This document shows positions 21,753 through 30,597 of a stretch of 64,000 nt of DNA, one piece after another (positions within the stretch are counted from its first letter, which is position 1; each line of letters starts with the position of its first letter). This DNA is from Betaproteobacteria bacterium (lineage in GTDB: Bacteria; Pseudomonadota; Gammaproteobacteria; Burkholderiales; Rhodocyclaceae). The notes under the pieces are model-generated. The model saw only the letters and a program-made list of their open reading frames with translations. It was not told the origin of the DNA and ran no database searches. The translations under genes were made by a program, and so were the position numbers. Where the stretch lies: positions 62,001 through 126,000 of the forward strand of contig WREP01000002.1 in the NCBI GenBank assembly GCA_009779265.1, given 5' to 3'.

Positions 21753-22697
21753 TCAGGCGGCTTTCTTGGCATTCTGTTCGGCGAGCCGGGCCAGCACCTC
21801 GGCGCTCCATTCCTTGGGCGCCATCGGGAAGCCGAGGCGGGCGCGGGATTCCAGATAACTCTGGGCGACACTGCGCGCCAGATTGCGGATGCGGCCGATG
21901 TAAGCGGCGCGCTCGGTCACGGAAATCGCGCCGCGCGCATCCAGCAGATTGAAGGTATGCGCCGCTTTCAGCACCTGCTCGTAGGCCGGCAGCGCCAGTT
22001 GCGCGCCCATCAGGCGCTGCGCCTGTTTCTCGTGGGCGGCGAAGGCGACGAAGAGGAAATCAGCGTCGGAATGCTCGAAATTGTAGGCCGACTGCTCGAC
22101 CTCGTTCTGGTGATAGACATCGCCATAGCTCAGGCCGTCGGTCCAGGTCAGGTCGAAAACGTTTTCGACGCCCTGCAGGTACATGGCCAGACGCTCCAGG
22201 CCGTACGTGATCTCGCCGGTGATCGGCTTGCAGTCGATGCCGCCGACCTGCTGGAAGTAGGTGAATTGCGTCACCTCCATGCCATTCATCCACACCTCCC
22301 AGCCCAGCCCCCAAGCGCCCAGGGTCGGGTTTTCCCAGTCGTCCTCGACGAAGCGCACATCGTTCTGTTTCAGATCGAAGCCGAGCGCCTCCAGGGAGCC
22401 GAGATAAAGATCCAGAATGTTGTCCGGCGCCGGTTTTAGCACCACCTGATACTGGTAGTAATGCTGCATGCGGTTCGGGTTCTCGCCGTAGCGGCCATCC
22501 TTGGGCCGGCGCGACGGCTGCACATAAGCCGCCTGCCACGGCTCGGGGCCGAGGGCGCGCAGGAAAGTGGCGGTGTGGCTGGTGCCGGCGCCGACCTCCA
22601 TGTCATAAGGCTGCAACAGCGCACAGCCGTGCACGCTCCAGTACTGCTGCAAGCGCAGGATGATTTCTTGAAAACTCGGTTTCTGGCGGGTCGTCAT
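21753..22697 (-). CDS. glyQ: Glycyl-tRNA synthetase alpha subunit
   Basis: Catalytic subunit that activates glycine. The 314 residues open with '[20 protein letters not shown]' and continue with '[20 protein letters not shown]' and '[19 protein letters not shown]', all family signatures. The ATG at 22697 fits these; in-frame upstream sequence enters the tmRNA region and is not coding. First gene of the leftward block down to gloA. Its promoter must lie in the ~100 bp shared with the divergent tmRNA. Confidence 0.97.
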   Translation of the reverse strand: MTTRQKPSFQEIILRLQQYWSVHGCALLQPYDMEVGAGTSHTATFLRALGPEPWQAAYVQPSRRPKDGRYGENPNRMQHYYQYQVVLKPAPDNILDLYLGSLEALGFDLKQNDVRFVEDDWENPTLGAWGLGWEVWMNGMEVTQFTYFQQVGGIDCKPITGEITYGLERLAMYLQGVENVFDLTWTDGLSYGDVYHQNEVEQSAYNFEHSDADFLFVAFAAHEKQAQRLMGAQLALPAYEQVLKAAHTFNLLDARGAISVTERAAYIGRIRNLARSVAQSYLESRARLGFPMAPKEWSAEVLARLAEQNAKKAA

Positions 22698-22792
22698 CGG
22701 ACGCATTCGAAAAGACGGGAAGCGGTAAATTTTACAAGCATTTGCCGGCCCCATGCTGGCTTGTCCCGCTGCTTCGACTGCCTTCCAGGCTC

Positions 22793-22821
22793 TTGAAAGC
22801 TCGCGCCAACGCCCCCATAAT
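22793..22821 (+). promoter_or_regulatory. ssrA: sigma70 promoter of the tmRNA gene
   Basis: TTGAAA (22793-22798), a 17-bp spacer, then CATAAT (22816-22821). The start would be near 22828, about 40 nt before the T-arm of the acceptor piece. This supports transcription with the acceptor half first. Confidence 0.7.
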
Positions 22822-22827
22822 GGAAAG

Positions 22828-23101
22828 TATGGTTGTAATTCCGGCAATCTGGAGGCGTTTTGGACAGGGGTTCGATTCCCCTCACCTCCACCCAAGCCCA
22901 TCACGCGGTGGGTTTGGCTGGGGGTGTACTGGCTTCGACAGGGCGGGCAAAGGTGCGCAGGCAACCCGAAAGGTGACGGACGTAATCCGCACAAAACCAC
23001 AAACGCCAACGATGAGCGTTTCGCTATCGCCGCCTAAACGGCATAGCTGGGGCCGCTGAAGCCTTATTACCCAAGACAGCCGGCGGGGACTTCGGTCCCC
23101 G
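22828..23101 (+). ncRNA. ssrA: Circularly permuted (two-piece) tmRNA
   Basis: Rescues stalled ribosomes and tags their products. The gene order is inverted. The 3' half comes first: T-arm AGGGG-TTCGATT-CCCCT (22866-22882), acceptor strand CACCTCC (22883-22889) and discriminator A22890. A short intervening segment follows (about 22893-22919). Then comes the normal 5' half, GGGGGTG at 22920 and 'TACTGGCTTCGAC'. GGGGGTG pairs with CACCTCC over 7 bp with one G-U. The tag frame [10 protein letters not shown] plus TAA is at 23005-23037. CCA is not fully encoded (ACCCA). A hairpin at 23084-23101 marks the probable 3' limit. Outer ends are estimates. Confidence 0.93.
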
Positions 23102-23121
23102 TCGTCATTTCCGGCCCTCGT

Positions 23122-23919
23122 TCAGCCCTCCAGGCTGAAGATGATGGGCACGATCACCGAGGCTTCCACGGCCTCGTTGCCGCGCCGGGCAGGGACAAAG
23201 CGCCAGCCGGCGACGGCTTGCCGGGCGGCTTCGTCGAGGCGGGCGAAATTGCTGCTTTTTTCCAGTTCCACCGCGCTTGCCCGACCGTCCGGCGTCACCC
23301 GCACGCGCAGCAACACCTTGCCTTCTTCGCCGAGACGCCGGGATAGCAGGGGATATTTCGGTTCGGGATTGCTCAGGTAGGCGGCATCGTAGCGGGCGGC
23401 GGTTACTACCGGCCCGGCGGCGGGGGCCGCGGCAACGGCGAGCGCGGCGACAGGCTCGTCCTCCTCTGCGGGCGGCGCGGCGACGACGGGCGTAGCGGCG
23501 GTCGGCGCTTGCTGTTCGGGCGACATGGTCAATATTGGCGGCGTCTTGCGCGGTTCCGGGCGGTGCTTGACGGGTTTGACCGGAGGCGGCGGTTGCGGCT
23601 CGCTGACCACCGGCAGCAGTTCCGGCGTGGGTTGCCGGGCCTCGACGGCAAATTGCACTTGCAAGGGCGGCGGCGCGACCGCCACGGCCAGACCCGGCGG
23701 CCAGACGACCTGAACCAGTAGATGCAGCGCCAGCGAAACGAGGAAAAAAGGCCCGCTCCTGCGCCATTCGGGCAGTTGGGGCGGGAGCTGGCGGAGGCTG
23801 GGTTCGCTGGGCATTGCGGCATTGTACGAGCGCCAGCCGGCTGCCGCGGGGCGGCGCTCGCCAAGGGTGGCGCGTTGGGCGCTCATCATGCCGTCGGTGA
23901 CGGTTGCGGTAAATGACAT
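23122..23919 (-). CDS. tonB: TonB energy-transducing protein
   Basis: Couples the proton motive force from ExbBD to outer-membrane receptors. The protein has one N-terminal membrane anchor ('SGPFFLVSLALHLLVQVVW'), a Pro-rich periplasmic linker ('EPQPPPPVKPVKHRPEPRK') and a C-terminal TonB domain with 'YDAAYLSNPEPKYPLLSRRL' and 'GEEGKVLLRVRVTPDG'. The ATG at 23919 has a good GGAAG site; an alternative at 23814 would remove 35 non-conserved residues. exbB and exbD are not adjacent. It is downstream of the receptor, behind a strong hairpin, so it may be expressed separately. Confidence 0.9.
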   Translation of the reverse strand: MSFTATVTDGMMSAQRATLGERRPAAAGWRSYNAAMPSEPSLRQLPPQLPEWRRSGPFFLVSLALHLLVQVVWPPGLAVAVAPPPLQVQFAVEARQPTPELLPVVSEPQPPPPVKPVKHRPEPRKTPPILTMSPEQQAPTAATPVVAAPPAEEDEPVAALAVAAAPAAGPVVTAARYDAAYLSNPEPKYPLLSRRLGEEGKVLLRVRVTPDGRASAVELEKSSNFARLDEAARQAVAGWRFVPARRGNEAVEASVIVPIIFSLEG

Positions 23920-23946
23920 TTCGCAACTTCCGCCAATTGATGAAAT

Positions 23947-23981
23947 GGCAAAACCCTGGCCAAAACGGTCAGGGTTTTGCC
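23947..23981 (-). terminator. 12-bp stem hairpin between the receptor and tonB
   Basis: GGCAAAACCCTG pairs perfectly with CAGGGTTTTGCC across an 11-nt loop. It lies 10 bp after the receptor stop codon. The T tract is inside the stem rather than after it, so termination is probable but not certain. Confidence 0.7.
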
Positions 23982-23991
23982 CATCCGGATA

Positions 23992-26229
23992 TCAGAACTT
24001 GACGTTGACTCCAGCGTACAGCGAACGGCCCATGCCGGGTACGGCGATGCCCCATGGAGTAGCGTTTATGGTCATGGTCCGACCCTGGCCGACATAGGCG
24101 CCGCCAGTCGGCAGGTCGTAGAACTTGTCGAACAGGTTTTCTACGCCGAAATCGAGGCGCACCTGCTGCCAGGAATAGCTGGCGCGCAGATTGACCAGAC
24201 CGTAGCCGGCGGTCTTGATTTCATTGCGCTGGTCGGAAACCTTGTGCTTGGATGTGACGCCGATCACTTCCAGGGCGTTATCCCAGCCGCCGATGCGGTG
24301 CGTCAGGATCAGCTTGCCGTTGAGCGGCATGATGTTGTACAGGTCATCGCCGCTATCGCGGTTCTTGCCCCGGGTGTAATTGACCACGGCTTGCAGGCCG
24401 AAAGCGCCAACTGCGGTGGCGGCCAGCGGCAGGCGGCCCGACAGGTCGAGGCCGTAGAGGCGGGCCGACTGGTTCTGGTAACGCAGTACGCTGAACTGTC
24501 TGGGCGTCAGTGTCGTGTTCGGCCTGTTGTTTCCCGAATCCCACTGAACCGCGTCGATGAAATCGTTGACGTAGGAGTAGAAGGGCGTCAGTTTCACTTC
24601 GCTGCTGCGGTCGACGCTGTGCCAGTCGAAGGTGACCGAGGCGGTATAAGCCTTTTCCGGCTTCAGGTCGGGGGCACCGAGATAGCCATTGCCGTCGCCG
24701 ACGAAATTGTTCATGACCGCCGCCATGGGCCAAGCCGACCATGTATAGCGCTCGTAGAGATTGGGCGAACGCACCTTGCGCGCCAAGCCGAACTCGATGT
24801 CTTGCTGCGGGCTGAGCGTCCACCGCGCCAGGGCGGTGAGGTCGATGTTGTGGTCGGTCTGGCTGCGGTCGGAATTATTGAAATTGGCCGCGTCGCGGTT
24901 CTGGTTCATATTGCCAGCCGTCGGCGTGGTCGGATAATCCAGCCGGTTGTAGCCGTGCACCTTGCCGGCGCTGGTATGCACCTGCTCATAGCGCAGGCCG
25001 ACCAGGGTCAGCCATTGCGGGCTGAAGCGATTTTCCCATTCGCCGTAGAGCGCCGCCCGGTTACGCTCGCCATCGTTGATGTTGATGAAGTTGTAGGGAG
25101 ACATACCGCCAGTGCCGGAGGGCGGCCACCAGTCGTCAAGCGTGTAGTGCTGGTATTCGGCGCCGACGCGCAGCAAACTCTCCTGACCAAGATCAATCTC
25201 GCCCTTGGCCGACAGGCCGAAGGTTTCGCCCTCCGTCTTCATCGGCATGCCCGGCGTGGTGGGGCTGTACCAATACAGCTTGTCCTCGCCGAAATTCATG
25301 AAATGCTTGGTCTTTTCATGGTAGCCCTGAACTTCCAGCCGGCCCCAGTCAAGTTGGCCGAGATAGCGCAAACTGACGCGCTTCTGCTCGTTGTCGAGGA
25401 GATCCATGCGCTGATTCGGGTAATTCTGTTCCGGCATGTCCTGATAGCCGAGTTTCAACTCGAACAGGTGGTTTCCGCTACGAGTCGCCAGACTCAGATC
25501 ATGGTTGCGAACCAGGTAGCTCGTCGAGCCAACCACGTCGCGGTCGAGATGGCGGTTTCGATCATTGCGGCCGGTGGCGGTAAAGTCCTTGAAATTGCCG
25601 CCAGCCGTGTAATCGTTAGCCGCACTGACGGCGCCGCTGTAGCTGATGCTGAAATTCTTGGTGGCGAAGGTGGCCGCCGCGTTGAGGCCGCGGGCATCGT
25701 TGTTGCTGCGGTAATAGGCGCCGATTTCGCCCTTGAGGAGATTGCCCTGCCCGGGCGCGGCGAATTCCGGGGCGCGGCTTTGGGCGACGATGCTGCCGCC
25801 GATGCTGTCGCCGCCGACGCTGACCGGCGCGATGCCGGCATAGACGGTGAGGCTGTCGACCCGGCTCGGATCGAGGTAGGAGAGCGGCGGGTTCATGTGA
25901 TTGGGGCAGGAGGCAAGCAAATCCATGCCATCGACCTTGATCCGCAGCCGGTCGTCGGCCAGGCCGCGAATGACCGGCAGGCTGGAGACGCCGCCGGCGC
26001 CGTAAAGGCTGACGCCGGGCACGTCGCGCAGCAGGCTGGCGGCGTCGCTGCTGGCGGCGCGCAATTGCTGCTGGCGGGTGGAGCTGACCATGCCGGCATC
26101 CGGCAGCGGCTGGATGCGGTCGGCGCGGACCACGACATCATCCAGTTGTTGCGTTTGGGCGCCGGCCGGCGCGACGCCGACAAACAGTAGCGCGACAGAT
26201 GCCGCCAGCGGACGGATGCGATGCTTCAT
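23992..26229 (-). CDS. TonB-dependent outer-membrane receptor, possibly for a metal
   Basis: A protein of 745 residues with a signal peptide ('PLAASVALLFVGVAPAGAQ'). A TonB box-like 'LDDVVVRADR' leads the plug domain ('SSDAASLLRDVPGVSLYGAG', 'GDSIGGSIVAQSRAP') and a 22-strand barrel ends in aromatic 'AGVNVKF'. The plug carries 'LLASCPNHMNPPLSYLDPSR', a Cys/His/Met cluster that could bind a soft metal such as copper (inference). The ATG at 26229 has GAGGGGAG upstream. A partial Fur-like AATAATGATT lies in the leader, too weak to call. tonB follows. Confidence 0.9.
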   Translation of the reverse strand: MKHRIRPLAASVALLFVGVAPAGAQTQQLDDVVVRADRIQPLPDAGMVSSTRQQQLRAASSDAASLLRDVPGVSLYGAGGVSSLPVIRGLADDRLRIKVDGMDLLASCPNHMNPPLSYLDPSRVDSLTVYAGIAPVSVGGDSIGGSIVAQSRAPEFAAPGQGNLLKGEIGAYYRSNNDARGLNAAATFATKNFSISYSGAVSAANDYTAGGNFKDFTATGRNDRNRHLDRDVVGSTSYLVRNHDLSLATRSGNHLFELKLGYQDMPEQNYPNQRMDLLDNEQKRVSLRYLGQLDWGRLEVQGYHEKTKHFMNFGEDKLYWYSPTTPGMPMKTEGETFGLSAKGEIDLGQESLLRVGAEYQHYTLDDWWPPSGTGGMSPYNFININDGERNRAALYGEWENRFSPQWLTLVGLRYEQVHTSAGKVHGYNRLDYPTTPTAGNMNQNRDAANFNNSDRSQTDHNIDLTALARWTLSPQQDIEFGLARKVRSPNLYERYTWSAWPMAAVMNNFVGDGNGYLGAPDLKPEKAYTASVTFDWHSVDRSSEVKLTPFYSYVNDFIDAVQWDSGNNRPNTTLTPRQFSVLRYQNQSARLYGLDLSGRLPLAATAVGAFGLQAVVNYTRGKNRDSGDDLYNIMPLNGKLILTHRIGGWDNALEVIGVTSKHKVSDQRNEIKTAGYGLVNLRASYSWQQVRLDFGVENLFDKFYDLPTGGAYVGQGRTMTINATPWGIAVPGMGRSLYAGVNVKF

Positions 26230-26393
26230 GAAAACTCCCCTCGAATCATTATTTGCGACGCAGGTAGAGGATTCTGCCCGCCGGGGCCGGGATGCGGAAT
26301 GTGACATATTGTCGCGTCTTGCGCCGGCTGGCGCGGCGTTGGCCGCTGGCAGAGAGGCTGAAACTGGATTCCAGCCCTATGCGGGAATGACGA

Positions 26394-28142
26394 TCAGGCG
26401 TTGAGCCGTTCCAGCGCTTCGCGCAGTTTGGCCGGTTCATCCAGGCGCAGTATGCGGCGGACGGCGGGGGCGAGCTCGCCAGCATTGGCCTTGAGCACGC
26501 GATTCTTGACCTTGAGTATTTGCGAGGGGTGCATCGAGAAGATGCGCAGGCCCATGCCAAGGAAGAGCCGGGTGAGAACGGGATTGCCGGCCATTTCGCC
26601 GCACACGGAAACCGGCACGCCGGCTTTTTCGGCGCTGGTGATGGTGTGGGCGAGCAGCATCAGCACGGCTGGATGGAGGGGATCGAAAAGGCCGGCGACC
26701 TGCTCGTCGGAGCGGTCGATGGCGAGGGTGTACTGAATCAGGTCGTTGGTGCCGATGGAGAGGAAGTCGAGACGGCGCAGGAACAGGCCGATGGCCAGCG
26801 CGGCGGCGGGAATCTCGATCATGCCGCCGACCTGGATGTTTTCGTCGAAACTGGCCTTCTCTTCGCGCAGGCTGGCCTTGGCCTGTTCCAGCGCGGCCAG
26901 GGTCTGGTCGATTTCGTGGGCGTGCGCCAGCATCGGGATGAGGAGCTTGGTCGGGCCGTATTTCGAGGCGCGCAGAATGGCTCGCAACTGCGTCTGAAAT
27001 AGCTGCGGCTCGGCCAACGACAGACGGATGGCACGGCGGCCAAGCGCCGGGTTGGTCCTGACCCGGTCGTGCCGCATGGAATCGGGGTGCAAATCCTTGT
27101 CGCTGCCAAGATCGAAGGTGCGGATGGTGACCGGCCGGCCCGCCATGCCCTTAACCACTTTTTTGTAGGCTTCGTACTGCTCTTGCTCGTCGGGCATGTC
27201 GCCGCGATCGAGGAAGAGGAATTCGGTGCGGAACAGACCGACGCCTTCGGCGCCGCCTTCGAGGGCTTCCGGAATGTCGACCGGCAACTCGATATTGGCG
27301 TGCAGCGCCACCTCGACGCCGTCGATGGTCTGCGAGCGGGCGCTCTTCAGGCGCTTGAGCTTGCTTGCCTCCAGCTCGATCTGGTTCTTGCGCAGCCGGT
27401 ATTCTTCGAGCACGCGCTCGTCCGGGTCGACGATGACAATGCCGCGCAGACCATCGACAATCAGCATTTCGCCGTTGCGGATCAGGGCGCGGGCATTTTC
27501 CAGGCCGCCCACCGAGGGAATAGCCATGCTGCGGGCGAGAATCGCCGTGTGCGAGGTGGCGCCGCCGACATCGGTGATGAAGGAGGCGAAACGGTGTTCC
27601 TTGAAGGCAATCACGTCGGCAGGCGAGAGGTCGTGGGCAACCAGCACCTGCGTTTCCTCCTTCAGCCCCTTGCCGCCCTTCAGCGCCGCCCGGCTGGGAT
27701 GACCGAGCAATTCCTTGATCACCCGCTCGACCACCTGGCGGACATCGAACTTGCGCTCGCGCAGGTAGGGATCGTCGAACTGCTCGAATTGCGCGACCAG
27801 TTGCTCCAATTGCTGAACCAGCGCCCATTCGGCATTGCAGCGGCGGGCGCGGATAATTTCGCGCGGTTTGTCGACCAGTTCCGGGTCTTCGAGGAACATC
27901 GCATGAATGTCGATGAAGGCGGCCAACTCGGCCGGCGCGTGCTCGGTCGTCTCCTTCATCATCGACAGCTCTTTCTTGACCGTCGCCACGGCCTGGTCGA
28001 AGCGCTCGATTTCCTTGTCCACCATGCGCGGCGCGACGGTCAGGTGCGACACCTCTAGTGTCGCATGCGAAATCAGCGAGGCGTTGCCGATGGCGATACC
28101 CTCGGAAACGCCCAGACCGTGCAGGGTAAAGCTGACAGCCAA
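26394..28142 (-). CDS. ptsI: PTS enzyme I (phosphoenolpyruvate-protein phosphotransferase)
   Basis: Transfers phosphate from PEP to HPr. The 582 residues show the active-site His in 'DVGGATSHTAILARSMAIP', the barrel signatures 'GVGLFRTEFLFLDRG' and 'TIRTFDLGSDKDL', and the late 'SIGTNDLIQYTLAIDRSD'. A TTG start at 28142 is chosen: it lies 1 nt after the ptsH stop with 'GAAGG' 8 nt upstream and gives the family N-terminus 'AVSFTLHGLGVSEGIA'. A TTG at 28160 lacks a ribosome binding site. No sugar-specific EIIB/EIIC permease is nearby. Confidence 0.95.
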   Translation of the reverse strand: MAVSFTLHGLGVSEGIAIGNASLISHATLEVSHLTVAPRMVDKEIERFDQAVATVKKELSMMKETTEHAPAELAAFIDIHAMFLEDPELVDKPREIIRARRCNAEWALVQQLEQLVAQFEQFDDPYLRERKFDVRQVVERVIKELLGHPSRAALKGGKGLKEETQVLVAHDLSPADVIAFKEHRFASFITDVGGATSHTAILARSMAIPSVGGLENARALIRNGEMLIVDGLRGIVIVDPDERVLEEYRLRKNQIELEASKLKRLKSARSQTIDGVEVALHANIELPVDIPEALEGGAEGVGLFRTEFLFLDRGDMPDEQEQYEAYKKVVKGMAGRPVTIRTFDLGSDKDLHPDSMRHDRVRTNPALGRRAIRLSLAEPQLFQTQLRAILRASKYGPTKLLIPMLAHAHEIDQTLAALEQAKASLREEKASFDENIQVGGMIEIPAAALAIGLFLRRLDFLSIGTNDLIQYTLAIDRSDEQVAGLFDPLHPAVLMLLAHTITSAEKAGVPVSVCGEMAGNPVLTRLFLGMGLRIFSMHPSQILKVKNRVLKANAGELAPAVRRILRLDEPAKLREALERLNA

Positions 28143-28143
28143 T

Positions 28144-28413
28144 TTATCCGCCTTCGCCAAAATAGTCGGCGATCAAGGCCAGCAGGGCGGTCATGGCTTC
28201 CGCCTCATCCGCCCCCTCGGTATCAATGCTGACGGTCGAGCCCTTGCCAGCGGCCAGCATCATCACGCCCATAATGCTTTTGGCATTGATGCGCCGTCCG
28301 CCCTTGGCCATCCACACCTCGCACTGATAGGTGCCCGCCAGTTGGGTCAGCTTGCCCGCGGCGCGCGCATGCAGGCCGAGTTTATTGATGATCTGGGCGT
28401 CGCGGGTCAGCAT
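28144..28413 (-). CDS. ptsH: PTS phosphocarrier protein HPr
   Basis: Carries phosphate from EI to EIIA. The 89 residues hold His15 in 'KLGLHARAAG' and Ser46 in 'NAKSIMGVMML', the target of HPr kinase where present. It overlaps the upstream EIIA gene by 7 bp and is followed by ptsI after 1 bp. No hprK is in the window. Confidence 0.96.
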   Translation of the reverse strand: MLTRDAQIINKLGLHARAAGKLTQLAGTYQCEVWMAKGGRRINAKSIMGVMMLAAGKGSTVSIDTEGADEAEAMTALLALIADYFGEGG

Positions 28414-28802
28414 GGCGGTTCCTGCATGTCGATAATGCCGTCGCGGCCGCCAGCGCGGGCGCGCAGACGCATGATTTCCCGACCCTGCTCGCGGTAACTC
28501 AGGGCACGCAGCAGCATCGGCAGATTGACGCCGGCCAGTCCTTCGACGCGGCCCGGTTCGAGCAGCTTTTGCGCGAGATTCGACGGCGTCGCGCCGAATA
28601 TATCGGTCAGCACCAGCGCGCCATCGCCCGCATCGACCCCGGCGAGCATCTGGCGAGCCAGCGGCAGCAGGTCGTTCGGATCATCCTGGGCGCCGACGCC
28701 AAGCTGATTGAGCTGCGCCGGGCGCTTGTTCAGTACATGACAGGCATTCTGTACCAGCGCCTCGCCAAAACTGCCGTGGGTAATGAGCAGGATTCCAATC
28801 AT
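28407..28802 (-). CDS. PTS EIIA component, mannose family
   Basis: A protein of 131 residues with the EIIA-Man fold. The phosphorylated His9 lies in 'LLITHGSFGEAL', and 'ALVLTDIFGATPSNLAQKLL' is the second signature. No membrane part is fused or adjacent. The EIIA-HPr-EI arrangement without EIIB/EIIC is the betaproteobacterial regulatory PTS, thought to signal carbon or energy state rather than import sugar. Start ATG at 28802. Confidence 0.93.
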   Translation of the reverse strand: MIGILLITHGSFGEALVQNACHVLNKRPAQLNQLGVGAQDDPNDLLPLARQMLAGVDAGDGALVLTDIFGATPSNLAQKLLEPGRVEGLAGVNLPMLLRALSYREQGREIMRLRARAGGRDGIIDMQEPPC

Positions 28803-28946
28803 GCCCGCATTCTAACCCGAGTGCCGGCGCTTATTCCCTCTCCCGATCAAGCGGGCGCGCCGACGAGATGAACAAAGCGAGAGAAAGGAGGGAGCGCGCC
28901 AGCAAGCCCTTTTGCATGCAATTGCCCTGGCGTTCCGCGCCATATT

Positions 28947-28976
28947 TTGGAAATTGTGCGCAAGATGCTGTATAGT
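28947..28976 (+). promoter_or_regulatory. Putative sigma70 promoter for the speD leader
   Basis: TTGGAA (28947-28952), an 18-bp spacer, then TATAGT (28971-28976). It would start a leader of about 200 nt before speD. Confidence 0.55.
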
Positions 28977-28982
28977 TCCCGC

Positions 28983-29185
28983 CTTCAGGCCGTCAGGACA
29001 GGTGATTTTGCCGTGCCGTCACAAGACGCCAGGCTCGTCCGTCAGCGGGTGAAAACAGCATAGCCGTGAGCGGAGGCAGGTAAGCCAGCTGCAGCGAGCC
29101 ACTTTTATTCAATCCAAGAGTCCAAGCCGGTTTGGCCCGCCAGAGGCGATACCGGCGGTGCTTTTTTTGGGTCCAGGGGAAACCG
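28983..29185 (+). promoter_or_regulatory. Structured ~200-nt leader of speD with a terminator-like hairpin
   Basis: No reading frame of note lies between 28803 and the speD start at 29186. GGCTCG near 29030 can pair with CGAGCC near 29094. A later hairpin GCCGGT / ACCGGC (about 29128-29154) is followed by a run of seven T at 29162-29168, just before the speD ribosome binding site. This looks like an intrinsic terminator, either ending a small RNA or forming an attenuator. No known riboswitch class was recognised. Confidence 0.45.
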
Positions 29186-29593
29186 ATGCCAACAAGCATC
29201 CTGAACTTGAAAAACGCCCCGTTGCAAACGCCGAAATTACCGGGCTTGCACTTGATCGGGGATCTTTTTGAATGCAGCTGCGAATCGAATCGCATGTTCG
29301 ATGCCGAATGGATCGCGCACCATTGCCTGCAACTGGTTGAAGACGCCGGCCTGACGGCCATTGCCCACGTCTTTCACCCCTTTGGCGAGGGCGGCGGCGT
29401 GACCGGCATGGTGATACTCGCCGAATCGCATCTGTCGCTGCATACCTGGCCGGAGGATGGCCTGGTCACGATCGACGTTTACGTCTGCAATTATTCCACC
29501 GACAACCGCGACAAGGCCCGCCGGCTTTTCGACGCCCTGATTCACACCTACGCGCCGCAAAACCCACGCACCTTCAGCATCGACCGCGTCTGA
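29186..29593 (+). CDS. speD: S-adenosylmethionine decarboxylase proenzyme
   Basis: Makes decarboxylated AdoMet, the aminopropyl donor for spermidine. The 135 residues fit the short bacterial class. Self-cleavage to give the pyruvoyl group is expected at the Glu-Ser bond in '[15 protein letters not shown]'. Cys and His catalytic residues are visible in '[11 protein letters not shown]' and 'SHLSLH'. The ATG at 29186 has AGGGGA upstream and opens with '[11 protein letters not shown]'; in-frame upstream codons overlap the leader hairpin. speE follows after 14 bp. Confidence 0.93.
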   Translation: MPTSILNLKNAPLQTPKLPGLHLIGDLFECSCESNRMFDAEWIAHHCLQLVEDAGLTAIAHVFHPFGEGGGVTGMVILAESHLSLHTWPEDGLVTIDVYVCNYSTDNRDKARRLFDALIHTYAPQNPRTFSIDRV

Positions 29594-29607
29594 CGGCGCA
29601 ACCCGGC

Positions 29608-30555
29608 ATGGATCGCTATCTTCTCGAACAACTAAACCGCGACATGGGGTTTTATCTGAGGGCGACGGAAACGCTCGCCGTCGCGCAGTCGCCCTGGCAG
29701 AAAATCGAGATTTTCAATAGCGCCGCCTTTGGCCGGGGCATGGTTATCGACGGCTGCTTCATGACCTCCGAGCGGGACGAATTTTTTTATCACGAAAATA
29801 TCGTCCATCTTGCCGGTATCGCCCATGCCAACCCGGAAAGCGCCCTGATCGTCGGCGGCGGCGACGGCGGCGCGGCGGAGGAATTGCTGAAATATCCCGG
29901 CATGAAGCGCGTCGTGCTGGCCGAACTGGATGAGCAGGTGGTGGCGCTGGCGCGCCAGCATCTGCCTGCGATTCATCGCGGCGCTTTCGACGATCCGCGT
30001 CTGGATGTGCGCTTCATCGACGGCAAGGCATTTATCGAAGCGGCCAGCGAGCGTTTCGATTTGATCGTGCTCGATCTCACCGATCCTTTCGGCCCGGCGC
30101 AGGCGCTGTACACCGCCGACTTCTATGCCGCCTGCAAGCGCGCGCTGAATCCCGGCGGCGCGCTTTCCCTGCACCTCGGCTCTCCGATTCACCGTCCGCG
30201 CACGATGAACCGCATCGTCAAATCGCTGCAATGCGCTTTCGCCATCGTCCGCCCCTACCTCGTCCCCGTGCCGCTCTACGGCGCCTGCTGGGCGATAGCC
30301 TCGGCTTCCGCCACGCTCGATCCGGCGGCGCTGGACGAAGCCGCCGTCGATGCGCGCATCGCCGCGCGCGGCCTGACCCATCTCCAGTATTACAACGGCG
30401 CCATGCACCGCGCCGCCTGCGCGCTGCCCAATTTCGTGCGCGAGCTTCTGGCGCGCGACGACGCCCCGATCACCCTGGACGAAACCCTCGACGAAGTTGT
30501 CGATCCGGCGCAATTGCCGCCGCTGGCGGTAACCCGGCGCAACGCGGGGCAATAG
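29608..30555 (+). CDS. speE: Spermidine synthase (polyamine aminopropyltransferase)
   Basis: Transfers the aminopropyl group from decarboxylated AdoMet to putrescine. The 315 residues have the Rossmann methyltransferase-like fold with 'LIVGGGDGGAAEELLKYPG' (donor site), 'VVLAELDEQVV' and the catalytic 'DLIVLDLTDPFGPAQALYT'. The N-terminal strand region holds 'SPWQKIEIFNSAAFGRGMVI'. It forms an operon with speD; a purine-rich stretch precedes the ATG. Confidence 0.95.
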   Translation: MDRYLLEQLNRDMGFYLRATETLAVAQSPWQKIEIFNSAAFGRGMVIDGCFMTSERDEFFYHENIVHLAGIAHANPESALIVGGGDGGAAEELLKYPGMKRVVLAELDEQVVALARQHLPAIHRGAFDDPRLDVRFIDGKAFIEAASERFDLIVLDLTDPFGPAQALYTADFYAACKRALNPGGALSLHLGSPIHRPRTMNRIVKSLQCAFAIVRPYLVPVPLYGACWAIASASATLDPAALDEAAVDARIAARGLTHLQYYNGAMHRAACALPNFVRELLARDDAPITLDETLDEVVDPAQLPPLAVTRRNAGQ

Positions 30556-30597
30556 CCCGTGCGGCCGCTTTCGCCGCGCCTGCCCGGAGACGGCCGC

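Noticed and set aside
22742-23059. Small ORFs across the tmRNA region
   Set aside because: They overlap the promoter, T-arm and tag frame of the permuted tmRNA, and the last one simply reads the tag peptide.
23977-26190. Long open frame on the + strand opposite the TonB receptor (737 codons)
   Set aside because: Antisense to a well-supported receptor gene, with no signal peptide or motif.
26230-26260. Fur box upstream of the TonB receptor
   Set aside because: Only AATAATGATT fits; too few matches to the 19-bp consensus to call.
26308-26393. Possible copy of the dispersed repeat ('CTGGATTCCAG ... GCGGGAATGAC')
   Set aside because: Only a short stretch resembles it, and the second arm and 3'-end position are missing.
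28843-28931. Second copy of the MITE-like element (GCATGCAATTGCCCTGG at its right end)
   Set aside because: Only one end is recognisable and there is no matching left end or target duplication; at most a decayed relic.
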